DNA of 64,000 nt from Gammaproteobacteria bacterium UBA5078 (GCA_002416505.1 DIAM01000020.1:161077-225076); one strand, 5' to 3'; counted from the first letter of the stretch, positions 10,306 to 18,552 are shown. Made by a program: numbers and translations. The notes: generated from the sequence alone by a model not told the origin.

Positions 10306-11130
10306 ATGGATACCGTATTCTTCTGGGCCTCAAAACTGATCTGGGCGCTCATCTCGCCCGATAGTCTATTGCTGCTATTTTGGCTTGCCGGTTTCGCGCT
10401 ATTGCTGTGCGGCGCGCTGCGCCCCGCCAAGCTCATCCTTGGCTGTGCCGCAGGCATCGCCCTTGTGGTGGCACTCCTGCCCCTTGGCGATTGGGTAATT
10501 TTGCCACTGGAGAGCCGCTTCGCGCCGCTGCAAGACCTTCCCGAGCAGGTCGACGGGATCATCGTTCTAGGTGGCTTCCTAGACTCCTCCGCCAGCCAGT
10601 CATGGCAACAGACTCAAAGCAATCAAGCCGCAGAGCGCCTGTGGGCCTTCACAGCGCTGGCACGCCAATACCCCGATGCCCAATTGCTGTTTAGCGGCGG
10701 CAGTGCAGCGCTGACCGGACAGTCACGCAAGGAGGCTGACCAACTGCCCGCGCTATTGCGCGAGGCTGGACTAGGCGCACGGGGATTGCTACTAGAGGAC
10801 CAATCGCGCAATACCTACGAGAACGTGTTGTTCAGTAAAGCACTGGCCAAGCCACTACCTCAGCAACGCTGGATTTTGATCACCTCCGCTGCGCATATGC
10901 CGAGATCGGTAGGGATTTTCTGTGCACAGCAATGGCCGGTCCTACCCTATCCCGTGGATTTTCGCTCGGATCGCGACCGCCGCTGGTCAGTGAGTCTGCG
11001 CTTTGCGGAGCATCTACATGAATTGAGCGATGCAAGCCGCGAATGGATTGGCCTACTCGCTTACTTCCTCACCGGCAAGACCGTCTATTTGCTACCCGGT
11101 CAGTCTTCTGAGTGTGTGCTGTCCGGTTGA
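10306..11130 (+). CDS. ElyC/YdcF-type DUF218 membrane protein
   Basis: About 274 residues from the ATG at 10306, where the hydrophobic N-terminus starts; the longer frame adds an unlikely basic leader. Two transmembrane helices (about residues 15-60) precede a DUF218 domain: GIIVLGGFLD, LLFSGGSAAL, EDQSRNTYENVLFS and ITSAAHMPRSVGIF. Domain order and length match E. coli ElyC, linked to lipid-carrier and envelope homeostasis. The biochemical activity of the family is not settled. Its 3' end overlaps the convergent protease gene by 31 bp. Confidence 0.85.
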   Translation: MDTVFFWASKLIWALISPDSLLLLFWLAGFALLLCGALRPAKLILGCAAGIALVVALLPLGDWVILPLESRFAPLQDLPEQVDGIIVLGGFLDSSASQSWQQTQSNQAAERLWAFTALARQYPDAQLLFSGGSAALTGQSRKEADQLPALLREAGLGARGLLLEDQSRNTYENVLFSKALAKPLPQQRWILITSAAHMPRSVGIFCAQQWPVLPYPVDFRSDRDRRWSVSLRFAEHLHELSDASREWIGLLAYFLTGKTVYLLPGQSSECVLSG

Positions 11131-11951
11131 GGCCGCTCTATGAGTCCCGCATGGATAACGGACTCTATCCAGTCCAAGTGACCCGATACCCGCTCATAGA
11201 CTCCCACCGCACCATACAGGCCCTGCACTCCAGCGGGGGCCGACTCGGCGGCAATCTCGCCAATCGCGACACCCGCGATGTGCCAGCCCTCTGCCGTTTG
11301 CAACAGCGCCGGACCACCACTATCGCCCAGGCCTGGCAGGCCTTCTAGCTCGACGGCGCGACTATCCGGTTGACGCGGATCATCGAAATCGAAACGCAGG
11401 CGGCCATTAGCCTCTGTCACGCGGTTGTTTGCCCTGCGAAAGCGGCCATCGTCGCTCTGGATACCCGTAGTGCCAACGCCGAAATAACCCCACCCCAATA
11501 GTGTGGCGACCCGATCCAGCTCGTCCTGCCCCCGATATAGGGACATGGGCACGGGCATGGCGAGGGGTTCGCTCAGGCGCAATAACGCTAGGTCCACCTC
11601 CTCGCTGGCGTGGCCCTGCTCGTAGCGGAACGCATAATTTGGATGCATTACCACCGTGTCGATGCCAGACATCACCCCAGCAATCTGCACGACGTACTCA
11701 CCGGCGCGAGCGATATGGGCGCGCAGGTCGGTCTCCTCGACACAGTGGGCTGCCGTTAGCGCCCACTGGGCATCGATTAGGGTGGCTACACAGATCTTGC
11801 GGTTCGAACGCTGTTCGAGCCAGAACACAGACGGGAACATCGATTCGCTAGCAACGTAGCGAGCGTATCCAGTATCATGCCGTATCACGATGGCGTGCGC
11901 GCTTGTGAGCGATGCCAAGAGCAATGCGATGATGAGAATTCGACTTGGCAC
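11100..11951 (-). CDS. Secreted trypsin-like serine protease (S1 family)
   Basis: About 283 residues. A GTG at 11951 lies after AGGAAAG and immediately before a clean signal peptide (PSRILIIALLLASLTSAHA), so I prefer it to the upstream in-frame TTG at 11984. The catalytic triad is visible: His in LTAAHCVEE, Asp in EEVDLALLRL and Ser in GLGDSGGPALL. The Cys after the His is as in trypsins. It is predicted to act in the periplasm or outside the cell; the target is unknown. Single-domain S1 proteases of this kind are common in marine gammaproteobacteria. Confidence 0.88.
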   Translation of the reverse strand: MPSRILIIALLLASLTSAHAIVIRHDTGYARYVASESMFPSVFWLEQRSNRKICVATLIDAQWALTAAHCVEETDLRAHIARAGEYVVQIAGVMSGIDTVVMHPNYAFRYEQGHASEEVDLALLRLSEPLAMPVPMSLYRGQDELDRVATLLGWGYFGVGTTGIQSDDGRFRRANNRVTEANGRLRFDFDDPRQPDSRAVELEGLPGLGDSGGPALLQTAEGWHIAGVAIGEIAAESAPAGVQGLYGAVGVYERVSGHLDWIESVIHAGLIERPQPDSTHSED

Positions 11952-12016
11952 CGTACACTTTCCTATACATGGAATGAAATTCAAGCTCGCCCTTTACTGC
12001 TAAGAGAAAGCCCCAT

Positions 12017-12223
12017 ATGACTAAAGAGATCGACCCACGAGACCAGATCACGAAACCGCCCAGCAATGCGACAGAGGACGATGATCGTGAGTACGAACAA
12101 AGCGGATTATACCCACCTGGCGAGAAACCATTTCGCATCGTGCGGCTGCTCGGTAGCCTGCTCGGCGTGATCGTCTTCATCGCCATCGCCGCAGTCGTAC
12201 TCGATAGAATTCTTATTCAGTAG
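12017..12223 (+). CDS. Small single-pass membrane protein, unknown function
   Basis: The 68-residue protein has a polar, acidic N-terminal half with a PPGEKPF turn and one C-terminal hydrophobic helix (LLGSLLGVIVFIAIAAVVL). A purine-rich AGAGAAAG lies 6-8 nt before the ATG. I do not recognise a family. It ends two bases before the end of another small membrane protein on the opposite strand. Confidence 0.6.
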   Translation: MTKEIDPRDQITKPPSNATEDDDREYEQSGLYPPGEKPFRIVRLLGSLLGVIVFIAIAAVVLDRILIQ

Positions 12224-12225
12224 CC

Positions 12226-12408
12226 TCAGCGCCGCAAGCGCCTTCCGGCGCGAAGATTCGGCCGCTCACGCTTCTTCGTGCTCATCTTGAAAATCGTGTA
12301 GAGCCGATACGCCACCACCAATGAGGCCACGATAACGAAGCCGATGATCGAGACGATCAGCCACTGCTCTTGCGTCCAATTATTGCCCATTAACCACGCT
12401 TCAAACAT
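12226..12408 (-). CDS. Small single-pass membrane protein with basic tail, unknown function
   Basis: The 60-residue protein has one hydrophobic helix (WLIVSIIGFVIVASLVVAY) then a strongly basic tail (KKRERPNLRAGRRLRR), suggesting an N-out/C-in topology. A near-perfect CAGGAGGTG site stands six bases before the ATG, strong evidence that it is translated. It lies 52 bp downstream of the LON-domain gene on the same strand. No family recognised. Confidence 0.68.
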   Translation of the reverse strand: MFEAWLMGNNWTQEQWLIVSIIGFVIVASLVVAYRLYTIFKMSTKKRERPNLRAGRRLRR

Positions 12409-12460
12409 CTGCGCACCTCCTGTTTATATTGCCTGCGCATACCAAACTCTTCACTACCGT

Positions 12461-13099
12461 TTAGCCCTCATCGATCATGCGATGAATTAGCCCTTCGATT
12501 TCTTCGACGCGCTGATAGGGATCTTGCAGCTCCAATAGCGCCTGCTTGCGCTCCAAGGGCAACGGCACCAACTCGCTCAGCCGCCAGCCCAGTTCGCGTA
12601 GATCGTGGTAGGCGATGGCCATGCCCAGCTTACTGATGACAGGGTGACCGGCCAATTGCTCCACGAGATCCACCAAGACCTCTTGCTGCGGGCTAACCTC
12701 AAGCTGCGCCTCCCCGACGTAGTCGGTGTCGCAATAGCGCACCGTGGCCATTAGCAGTTGGTTCTCATCATAGGAGCAATCGAGCACATTGAACTTGTGC
12801 ACGCCTTCGACCGTTACCCCTAAGAGCCCATTGGGTAGCTGGTCCCAATCGACCACCTTGGCATAGGTGCCCACGCGGTGAACCTGTTGCTTGGAGCCGG
12901 CCTTGACGACCTCTTCGCCCTCCCTCAACAAACACACGCCGAAGCCCTCGTCGTTGCGCAGGCACTGAGTAATCAGATTGATATAACGCTGCTCGAAAAT
13001 CTGCAGTGGCAAACGGCCCTTCGGGAAGAGGACTGATTTGAGCGGGAACAGCGCTATCTGATCCGTCTGCCCGCAGCGATCGCTCTGTGTCTGCGTCAT
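12461..13099 (-). CDS. LON substrate-binding (PUA-like) domain protein
   Basis: The 212-residue protein begins with the Lon N-terminal signature IALFPLKSVLFPKGRLPLQIFE and matches the N-domain of Lon protease only. There is no AAA+ or protease domain, and the frame ends with its own stop. Such stand-alone proteins are common in proteobacteria; their role is unproven. Start and stop overlap mpl as ATGA (13096-13099), so it is translationally coupled to mpl. Confidence 0.9.
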   Translation of the reverse strand: MTQTQSDRCGQTDQIALFPLKSVLFPKGRLPLQIFEQRYINLITQCLRNDEGFGVCLLREGEEVVKAGSKQQVHRVGTYAKVVDWDQLPNGLLGVTVEGVHKFNVLDCSYDENQLLMATVRYCDTDYVGEAQLEVSPQQEVLVDLVEQLAGHPVISKLGMAIAYHDLRELGWRLSELVPLPLERKQALLELQDPYQRVEEIEGLIHRMIDEG

Positions 13100-14517
13100 G
13101 TCGTGGTTGCCCTTAATGCCTGCAGAAGTTTCTGGTGAATACCGCCAAAACCACCGTTACTCATGATCACGATGTCGTCGCCAGGCTGCGCCTCTGCGGC
13201 CAAGGTAGTCACCAGGGATTCGATCGAGTCGGCGAGGCGTGCCGGAGTCGTACTGTCCTTCACGATGCTGGCGAGGTCGAATGCGGCGGTGCCGGCATCG
13301 AACCAATAGGTCAGGTCGGCGCTTGCGCTGGATTGCCCCAGCACGTCTTTGTGCACCCCCATCTTCATGGTGTTAGAGCGTGGTTCGATCACGGCGATTA
13401 AGCGCCCGGAGCGCTGCGCCTTGCGAAATTTTGCCCGCATGCCTTCGAGGGTGATGGCGATGGCGGTGGGATGGTGAGCGAAATCATCGTAGACGCGCAC
13501 GCCGTTGACCTCACCAAGCAACTCCTGGCGACGCTTCACGCCCTGGAACCGCTCTAGCGCCTCACATGCCACGTCAATAGCGACACCGGCATGATGAGCC
13601 GCCGCGACCGCCGCTAGCGCGTTGCGCACATTGTGTGTGCCGCTGAGCGACCATTGCACCTGCGCCGAGGGTGCGGGCTTGCCGTCTACTCGCTTGCCTA
13701 TCTCGAAATGACTACCGTCCGGACTGCGCAAACGCACAAACCACGACATGCCCTGCTCTGTAAGCGCGGCGTCGTCGCCCTCGGAGAGTAGATCCATCGC
13801 CTGGCGCTGACTCCAACAGCCCTGCTCTAGCACCGCATTGAGATTATCGTCGTCCCGCGGCGACAGGATTAGTCCATTGCCAGGAATAATACGCACCAAA
13901 TGATGGAACTGGCGCTGAATGGCCGCGAGATCGGGGAAGATGTCCCCATGATCGAACTCGAGATTGTTGAAGATCGCAGTGCGTGGGGCGTAGTGCACAA
14001 ACTTAGACCGCTTGTCGAAAAAGGCGCTATCGTATTCATCCGCCTCTACGACGAAGAACGGCGACTCGCCAATATCCGCCGAACTCGGGAAGTTGCTCGC
14101 GACGCCCCCGATCAGATAGCCGGGTTTCAATCCGGCATAACTCAGAATCCAGGCCAGCATCGAACTGGTCGTGGTCTTGCCGTGGGTGCCCGCGACCGCC
14201 AATACCCAGCGTCCGCGCAGCACATAGCGCGACAGCCACTCCGGGCCCGAACAATAATCCAAGCCTTGCTCTAGCGTGTACTCAACGGCCGGATTACCAC
14301 GCGACAGTGCATTACCAATCACCACCAGGTCTGGATGCGGCTGCAAGTGTTCGGCCTTGAACCCTTCCATCAAGGTGATGCCTTGCTCCTCTAATTGCGT
14401 ACTCATAGGCGGGTACACATTGGCATCGCAGCCGCTGACGGTATGGCCCATCTGTTTCGCCAATACGGCAAGGCTGCCCATGAAGGTGCCGCAGATGCCC
14501 AAAATATGGATATGCAT
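13096..14517 (-). CDS. mpl: UDP-N-acetylmuramate:L-Ala-gamma-D-Glu-meso-DAP ligase
   Basis: A 473-residue Mur ligase starting MHIHILGICGTFMGSLA, with the Mur P-loop AVAGTHGKTTTSS, the DEYDSAFFDKRSKF segment and YDDFAHHPTAI in the C-terminal domain. Mpl re-joins recycled murein tripeptide to UDP-MurNAc, saving cell-wall peptide. The GICGTFMG N-terminus separates it from MurC. It is followed by the coupled LON-domain gene and is divergent from the TIGR02444 gene. Confidence 0.96.
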   Translation of the reverse strand: MHIHILGICGTFMGSLAVLAKQMGHTVSGCDANVYPPMSTQLEEQGITLMEGFKAEHLQPHPDLVVIGNALSRGNPAVEYTLEQGLDYCSGPEWLSRYVLRGRWVLAVAGTHGKTTTSSMLAWILSYAGLKPGYLIGGVASNFPSSADIGESPFFVVEADEYDSAFFDKRSKFVHYAPRTAIFNNLEFDHGDIFPDLAAIQRQFHHLVRIIPGNGLILSPRDDDNLNAVLEQGCWSQRQAMDLLSEGDDAALTEQGMSWFVRLRSPDGSHFEIGKRVDGKPAPSAQVQWSLSGTHNVRNALAAVAAAHHAGVAIDVACEALERFQGVKRRQELLGEVNGVRVYDDFAHHPTAIAITLEGMRAKFRKAQRSGRLIAVIEPRSNTMKMGVHKDVLGQSSASADLTYWFDAGTAAFDLASIVKDSTTPARLADSIESLVTTLAAEAQPGDDIVIMSNGGFGGIHQKLLQALRATTT

Positions 14518-14638
14518 GATTCAGTCTCTTTGATCCGGTGGTTTGCCACTCTCACGTGGGGCGCCTACTGCTGCGCATTGTCTCAAAATAGTCGGTACAG
14601 TAACATCCCGAACTCCACCTTCAGCGAGACCCGCCACG

Positions 14639-15166
14639 ATGCACGAGTCATTCTGGGATTATTCCTGCCGTGTCTATAGCCAACCTCTGGTCAGTGAGAC
14701 CTGCCTAGCCCTGCAGAACGAGCACGATCTCGACGTTAATTTATTATTGTTCGCGGCGTGGCATGCCCATACCCGGGGCCCGCTCGACGCCGTAACGCTG
14801 AGCGCGGCAATGGACTACTCGATCGCCTATTCCGGCGCAGTAGTACGCTCGCTGCGTAAGGCGAGGACATGGCTAAAGAAGCAGGCACAGGGGATGGATG
14901 ACATCACTATGCTGGAGCGCGAGGGGATTTTGGATCTGCGCCAGCAGGTCAAAGCACTAGAGCTGCACGCCGAACACTTTCAACAAGACCGCCTCGAGGC
15001 ACTGAGCGCCGCGCCGATCGAGGCGCTCGATGGGGCCACCCAAAGACGGGCGGCCAGCGTGAATCTGCACGCGGTATTAGGGGCTGAAACGATGCGCGAC
15101 GAGGCACTCGAGGGCAAACTCGACACCCTGCTCAATGCGCTTTTCGAATCCCCTCCCAACGCTTGA
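14639..15166 (+). CDS. TIGR02444/DUF2390 family protein, unknown function
   Basis: About 175 residues from the ATG at 14639, where family members start (MHESFWDYSCRVYSQP); the open frame upstream looks non-coding. The domain is soluble and helical, with LDVNLLLFAAWHA as its clearest motif. The family is found next to envelope and ABC genes in Pseudomonas-like genomes and has no known activity. Its 3' end overlaps ubiX by 35 bp in the opposite direction. Confidence 0.82.
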   Translation: MHESFWDYSCRVYSQPLVSETCLALQNEHDLDVNLLLFAAWHAHTRGPLDAVTLSAAMDYSIAYSGAVVRSLRKARTWLKKQAQGMDDITMLEREGILDLRQQVKALELHAEHFQQDRLEALSAAPIEALDGATQRRAASVNLHAVLGAETMRDEALEGKLDTLLNALFESPPNA

Positions 15167-15704
15167 CGATGCCTGGATCGAGGTCGAATAGATCCAAGAC
15201 TCTGCCGACGCTGTGATTGATAAGATCATCTATGGTTTGCGGATTATTATACAGGGCGGGCATGGGCGGGGCGATAATCGCGCCGAGCTGGCAAGCCTTA
15301 AGCATCAACTCGCAATGCCCAGCGTGTAGGGGCGATTCCCTCGGCATCAACACGAGCCGACGCTTTTCCTTGAGCACGACATCTGCCGCACGAATCAGCA
15401 GATTGTCTGCGTAGGAGTGCACGATGGCGGAGAGCGACTTCATGGAACAAGGCGCTACGATCATGCCATCGGTACGGAAGGAGCCACTGGCGATAGAGGC
15501 AGCCATATCGTTGATGGAGTGGACGTGATCGGCGAGCGCCTGCACCGCACTCAATTCCCACTGCGTCTCGATGGCGATATTCATCTTCGCTGCGGGAGTT
15601 AGAATGAGGTGAGTCTCGACCTCGGGCAGTGTCTTCAGAATCTCCAGAAGCCGAATGCCATAGATCAAACCACTCGCGCCGGACATACCAATCGTTATTC
15701 GCAT
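15132..15704 (-). CDS. ubiX: Flavin prenyltransferase UbiX
   Basis: The 190-residue protein starts MRITIGMSGASGLIYGIRLL, with the FMN-binding GASG turn, and contains APCSMKSLSAIVHSYADNLL and PRESPLHAGHCELML. UbiX joins dimethylallyl phosphate to FMN to make the prenylated flavin needed by UbiD decarboxylase in ubiquinone synthesis. Full length. In many pseudomonads ubiX sits beside mpl; here one small gene lies between them. Confidence 0.95.
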   Translation of the reverse strand: MRITIGMSGASGLIYGIRLLEILKTLPEVETHLILTPAAKMNIAIETQWELSAVQALADHVHSINDMAASIASGSFRTDGMIVAPCSMKSLSAIVHSYADNLLIRAADVVLKEKRRLVLMPRESPLHAGHCELMLKACQLGAIIAPPMPALYNNPQTIDDLINHSVGRVLDLFDLDPGIVKRWEGIRKAH

Positions 15705-15815
15705 CTTACTTCCTCATCTCCTTTGGCCATCGCCCGAGCCACCGTTGCCTTGCCAAGTGGCAACGGGGTAACATCGTTGCTTTCTATAACGGGCAGACTA
15801 GCAGGTTCTCTCAAC

Positions 15816-17075
15816 ATGACCAAAGCAAACCTTTTTTATGCGCAATCGGGCGGCGTCACCTCGGTAATCAACGCCAGTGCATGCGGCGTGATTGAAACTG
15901 CGCGTCAGAACAAAGACAGAATAGGTAAAGTATACGCGGGCCGCAACGGCATCATCGGCGCCCTGCACGAAGAGCTGATCGACACCGGCAAAGAGTCTGC
16001 GTCCACCATCGCAGCGCTGCGTCATACGCCAGCGGGCGCGTTCGGGTCATGCCGCTATAAGCTCAAGAGCTTCGCAGAGAACAAGGCCGAATACGAACGC
16101 CTCATGGAGGTATTCAAGGCCCACAATATTCGCTATTTCCTCTACAACGGCGGCGGCGACTCTCAGGATACCGCGAACAAGATCGCACAGCTGAGCATGG
16201 AGGTGGGCTTCCCCATCCAGTGCATCGGCGTCCCCAAGACCGTCGACAACGACCTGCCCATTACCGACAACTGCCCGGGCTTCGGCTCCGTTGCGAAATA
16301 CGTTGCGGTATCGATCCGCGAGGCTGGCCTCGACGTGGCGTCGATGTGTGAGAGCTCGACTAAAGTGTTCGTCATGGAGGTGATGGGTCGTCACGCGGGC
16401 TGGATTGCCGGCGCGGCGGGACTAGCCGCGGAAGAAGAAGGCGATGCACCGCACATCATCCTGTTCCCAGAAATAGCCTTCAACCAGAAAAAATTCCTGC
16501 AGAAAGTGAAGAGCTGTGTAAAACAATTCGGCTACTGCGCGATCGTGGTCTCCGAGGGCGCACAGAATAAAGATGGCAGCTTCCTCGCGGATGCCGGTGG
16601 CAAAGACGCCTTCGGACATGTGCAACTGGGCGGCGTGGCCCCCTTCGTTGCGCAGATGGTCAAGCGCGAGCTCGGCTACAAGTACCACTGGGCGGTAGCA
16701 GACTACCTACAAAGAGCGGCGCGACACATCGCCTCGGCGACCGATGTTGAGCAGGCCTACGCGATGGGCAAGGCGGCGGTGGAGTTCGCATTGGCGGGCA
16801 AGAACGCGGTCATGCCTACAATCGTGCGCAAGCCGGGCAAGAAATATAGCTGGTCAGTTGGGGAAGCGAAACTATCGGCAGTAGCAAACGTGGAGAAGAC
16901 GATGCCGCGCAATTTCATCACGAAAGATGGCTTCGGCATCACCCAAATAGCGCGAGACTATTTCGAACCACTAATAATGGGCGAGGACTACCCACCCTAC
17001 AAAAACGGCCTGCCACAATACGCGCGCCTGAAGAAAGTCTTAGCTCCGAAAAAGCTCAAGCCGTGGAAGGGTTAA
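15816..17075 (+). CDS. 6-phosphofructokinase, probably pyrophosphate-dependent
   Basis: The protein has 419 residues from the ATG at 15816; the longer frame would run through ubiX in antisense. It belongs to the PFK family (YAQSGGVTSVINAS, GRNGIIG, MGRHAGWIAG). The substrate loop reads GVPKTVDND, with Lys141 where ATP-PFKs usually have Gly, and the phosphate-donor loop is NGGGDSQDT rather than GGDGS. Both changes point to pyrophosphate as phosphoryl donor, making the fructose-6-P/fructose-1,6-bisP step reversible. This is inferred from motifs, not measured. It is followed by a terminator. Confidence 0.88.
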   Translation: MTKANLFYAQSGGVTSVINASACGVIETARQNKDRIGKVYAGRNGIIGALHEELIDTGKESASTIAALRHTPAGAFGSCRYKLKSFAENKAEYERLMEVFKAHNIRYFLYNGGGDSQDTANKIAQLSMEVGFPIQCIGVPKTVDNDLPITDNCPGFGSVAKYVAVSIREAGLDVASMCESSTKVFVMEVMGRHAGWIAGAAGLAAEEEGDAPHIILFPEIAFNQKKFLQKVKSCVKQFGYCAIVVSEGAQNKDGSFLADAGGKDAFGHVQLGGVAPFVAQMVKRELGYKYHWAVADYLQRAARHIASATDVEQAYAMGKAAVEFALAGKNAVMPTIVRKPGKKYSWSVGEAKLSAVANVEKTMPRNFITKDGFGITQIARDYFEPLIMGEDYPPYKNGLPQYARLKKVLAPKKLKPWKG

Positions 17076-17085
17076 AACTAAGCTT

Positions 17086-17113
17086 GGAGCTGTTCGAGTA
17101 GAGCAGCTCTTTT
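17086..17113 (+). terminator. Probable terminator after the phosphofructokinase gene
   Basis: GAGCTG (17087-17092) pairs with CAGCTC (17104-17109) around 11 nt, followed by TTTTATT. It lies 11 bp after the stop codon. The stem is short. Confidence 0.6.
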
Positions 17114-17140
17114 ATTCAAGGGCGCAGCGCTCATGGATTT

Positions 17141-17227
17141 GTGGTATTAGTTCAGTGGTATTAGTTCAGTGGTATTAGCTCAGTGGTATTCGTTCAGTGG
17201 TATTCGTTCAGTGGTATTCGTTCAGTG
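17141..17227. repeat. Six-copy 14-bp tandem repeat
   Basis: The unit GTGGTATTAGTTCA is repeated six times head to tail. Copies 1 and 2 are identical, copy 3 has GCTCA, and copies 4-6 all have TTCG in place of TTAG. The block pattern (A-type then C-type) suggests stepwise duplication. The unit is not a multiple of three and no gene crosses it. It lies in the 754-bp gene-free stretch 17076-17829, which otherwise holds the terminator and the repeats listed here. Confidence 0.95.
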
Positions 17228-17231
17228 CGGG

Positions 17232-17343
17232 AGCGCGCTGCACGGTAGGGGCTGCGCAGAGACGCCGTGAATACATCCTTGTAGGCTTAGGCGCAGCATC
17301 CCTGCTGCTTATACTCTGCTCAGCCCCCACCGCACACCACGCT
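17232..17343. repeat. Long imperfect palindrome (REP/MITE-like)
   Basis: The 30-bp arm at 17232-17261 matches the reverse complement of 17314-17343 at 24 of 30 positions. The interior contains a further small hairpin (GCAGC, six bases, GCTGC). The core CGCGCTGCNCGGTAGGGGCTG occurs again at 63551-63571, so this is a dispersed element. No transposase is associated. Confidence 0.8.
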
Positions 17344-17398
17344 CCTCAGATTTAATGCCATTCTTTTGGAGGCGGCATATTTTCAACGTTTTGATTAG

Positions 17399-17581
17399 GT
17401 GTTGTGGTTGGTACCACAAATTTTGGGATGGGGGCAGGGGAAGCTTCAGCGCGGAAGTCTAGTTGATCGCCTCATCGAGGATTTCGTAATCCAAAAGAAC
17501 GCTGATCTAAGTCGTTACCGCATCACAAGAGGGGCAATGTGGGGTGCTTCGATGCAGGACCATGAGCCGCCCGGTCGATGA
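17399..17581 (+). other. 60-codon open frame of doubtful coding value
   Basis: The frame reads plausibly as protein in its middle (SLVDRLIEDFVIQKNAD, then LSRYRIT) but has only a GTG/TTG start, no Shine-Dalgarno site, begins inside a 7-bp hairpin (TTGTGGT 17402-17408 with ACCACAA 17413-17419), and ends inside the dispersed repeat. It could be a decayed gene fragment. I would not annotate it as a gene. Confidence 0.2.
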
Positions 17582-17703
17582 ATTGCTCCTGCATTCTCGA
17601 CACTCTCGCCATCCATGGCGGTCGGTCGATGAATTGCTCCTGCATTCTCGACACTCTCGCCATCCATGGCGGTCGGACGCGGCGACTGAGCTCCCATGGA
17701 TGG
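17541..17703. repeat. Dispersed intergenic repeat, copy A, with internal 51-bp duplication
   Basis: The segment beginning GGGGTGCTTCGATG contains a perfect 51-bp direct duplication (17573-17623 and 17624-17674). The element recurs in single form at 37379-37463. Its end forms an exact 10-bp inverted repeat, CCATCCATGG (17660-17669) with CCATGGATGG (17694-17703). Confidence 0.85.
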
Positions 17704-17829
17704 GTTCACGGCGTGTCCAGCAGCGAAGTACGCCGCAGTGCCACTCGACCTAAGGAGCACTATGGAGTAGAGCTCTTCATGCAGACATTCTTAAATCGTG
17801 CCTATTCGCTTGTAAGCAAGCTCCTACGG

Positions 17830-18468
17830 TCAAGGTGCCAGGCGTTCCACTTGCCACTGTTCGCCGGCTTGAAGGGTGAACTCGAAACGGTCGTGGAGGC
17901 GATGCTCGCCGCCCTGCCAGAACTCTATCTGCAGAGGTCGCACACGATAGCCCCCCCAGAACTCAGGTAGTGGGATATCGCCAGTCGCGTATTTCTTCCC
18001 GATTGTCTGCCACTGTTTTAGTAGCATCTCTTTCGATTCTAAGCGTCGACTCTGCGCCGACGCCCAAGCCGCTAGCTGACTCTCGCGAGGCCGGGAACTG
18101 AAATACTGTTGAGACTCCGTGATCGAGATGCGCTCGGCAACACCAGATACTTCTACCTGTCGCTCGATGCTATGCCAAGGGAAATGGAGGCTCACCTTTG
18201 CGTTGCACGCGATCTCGCGGGACTTGCGGCTCTCATAGTTGGTGAAGAACGTGAAACCCTTCGCGTCGAAAGACTTCAGTAGCACGATGCGTTGACTCGG
18301 CTGACCATCCTTGCCCACCGTCGCGACGGTCATCGCGTTCGCATCGGGAATCCCCATGTCGATCGCATCCTGCAACCAACGCGAGAATAGGTCTAACGGG
18401 TCATCGGTAAGGTCCTCCTTGTACAGACCTCCCTTTACGTACTCACGTCGTATAGCTTGTAAATCCAT
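17830..18468 (-). CDS. pdxH: Pyridoxamine/pyridoxine 5'-phosphate oxidase
   Basis: A 212-residue FMN enzyme of standard length. Signatures include QRIVLLKSFDAKGFTFFTNY, SRKSREIACN, the SSRPRESQLAAWAS motif, and a C-terminal FWGGYRVRPLQIEFWQ with RLHDR. It oxidises PNP or PMP to pyridoxal 5'-phosphate, the last step of the DXP-dependent route whose ring-closing enzyme PdxJ is also in this window (24.4 kb). AAGGAAG precedes the ATG. Confidence 0.97.
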   Translation of the reverse strand: MDLQAIRREYVKGGLYKEDLTDDPLDLFSRWLQDAIDMGIPDANAMTVATVGKDGQPSQRIVLLKSFDAKGFTFFTNYESRKSREIACNAKVSLHFPWHSIERQVEVSGVAERISITESQQYFSSRPRESQLAAWASAQSRRLESKEMLLKQWQTIGKKYATGDIPLPEFWGGYRVRPLQIEFWQGGEHRLHDRFEFTLQAGEQWQVERLAP

Positions 18469-18552
18469 GTTGCTTCCTTACGATAATGCGCGCGTCTTGG
18501 CGAAGTGCCCAATCCCGCGCGCACCTCTAGCTTATTATTTTTGAGTTCCTAG

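Noticed and set aside
12461..13099. Truncated Lon protease
   Set aside because: It ends with its own stop, the coupled mpl overlap is clean, and stand-alone LON-domain proteins are a normal family.
17141..17227. tRNA-like sequence (TAGCTCAGTGGTA)
   Set aside because: Only a D-arm-like string is present in tandem; no acceptor, anticodon or T-arm can be folded around it.
17573..17674. Possible CRISPR-like direct repeats
   Set aside because: The two 51-bp copies are contiguous with no spacer, the unit is too long, and no cas gene is present.
17578..17970. 130-codon frame with a duplicated 17-residue peptide
   Set aside because: It is produced by the 51-bp duplication in the intergenic repeat and then runs into pdxH in antisense. 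It is not a gene.
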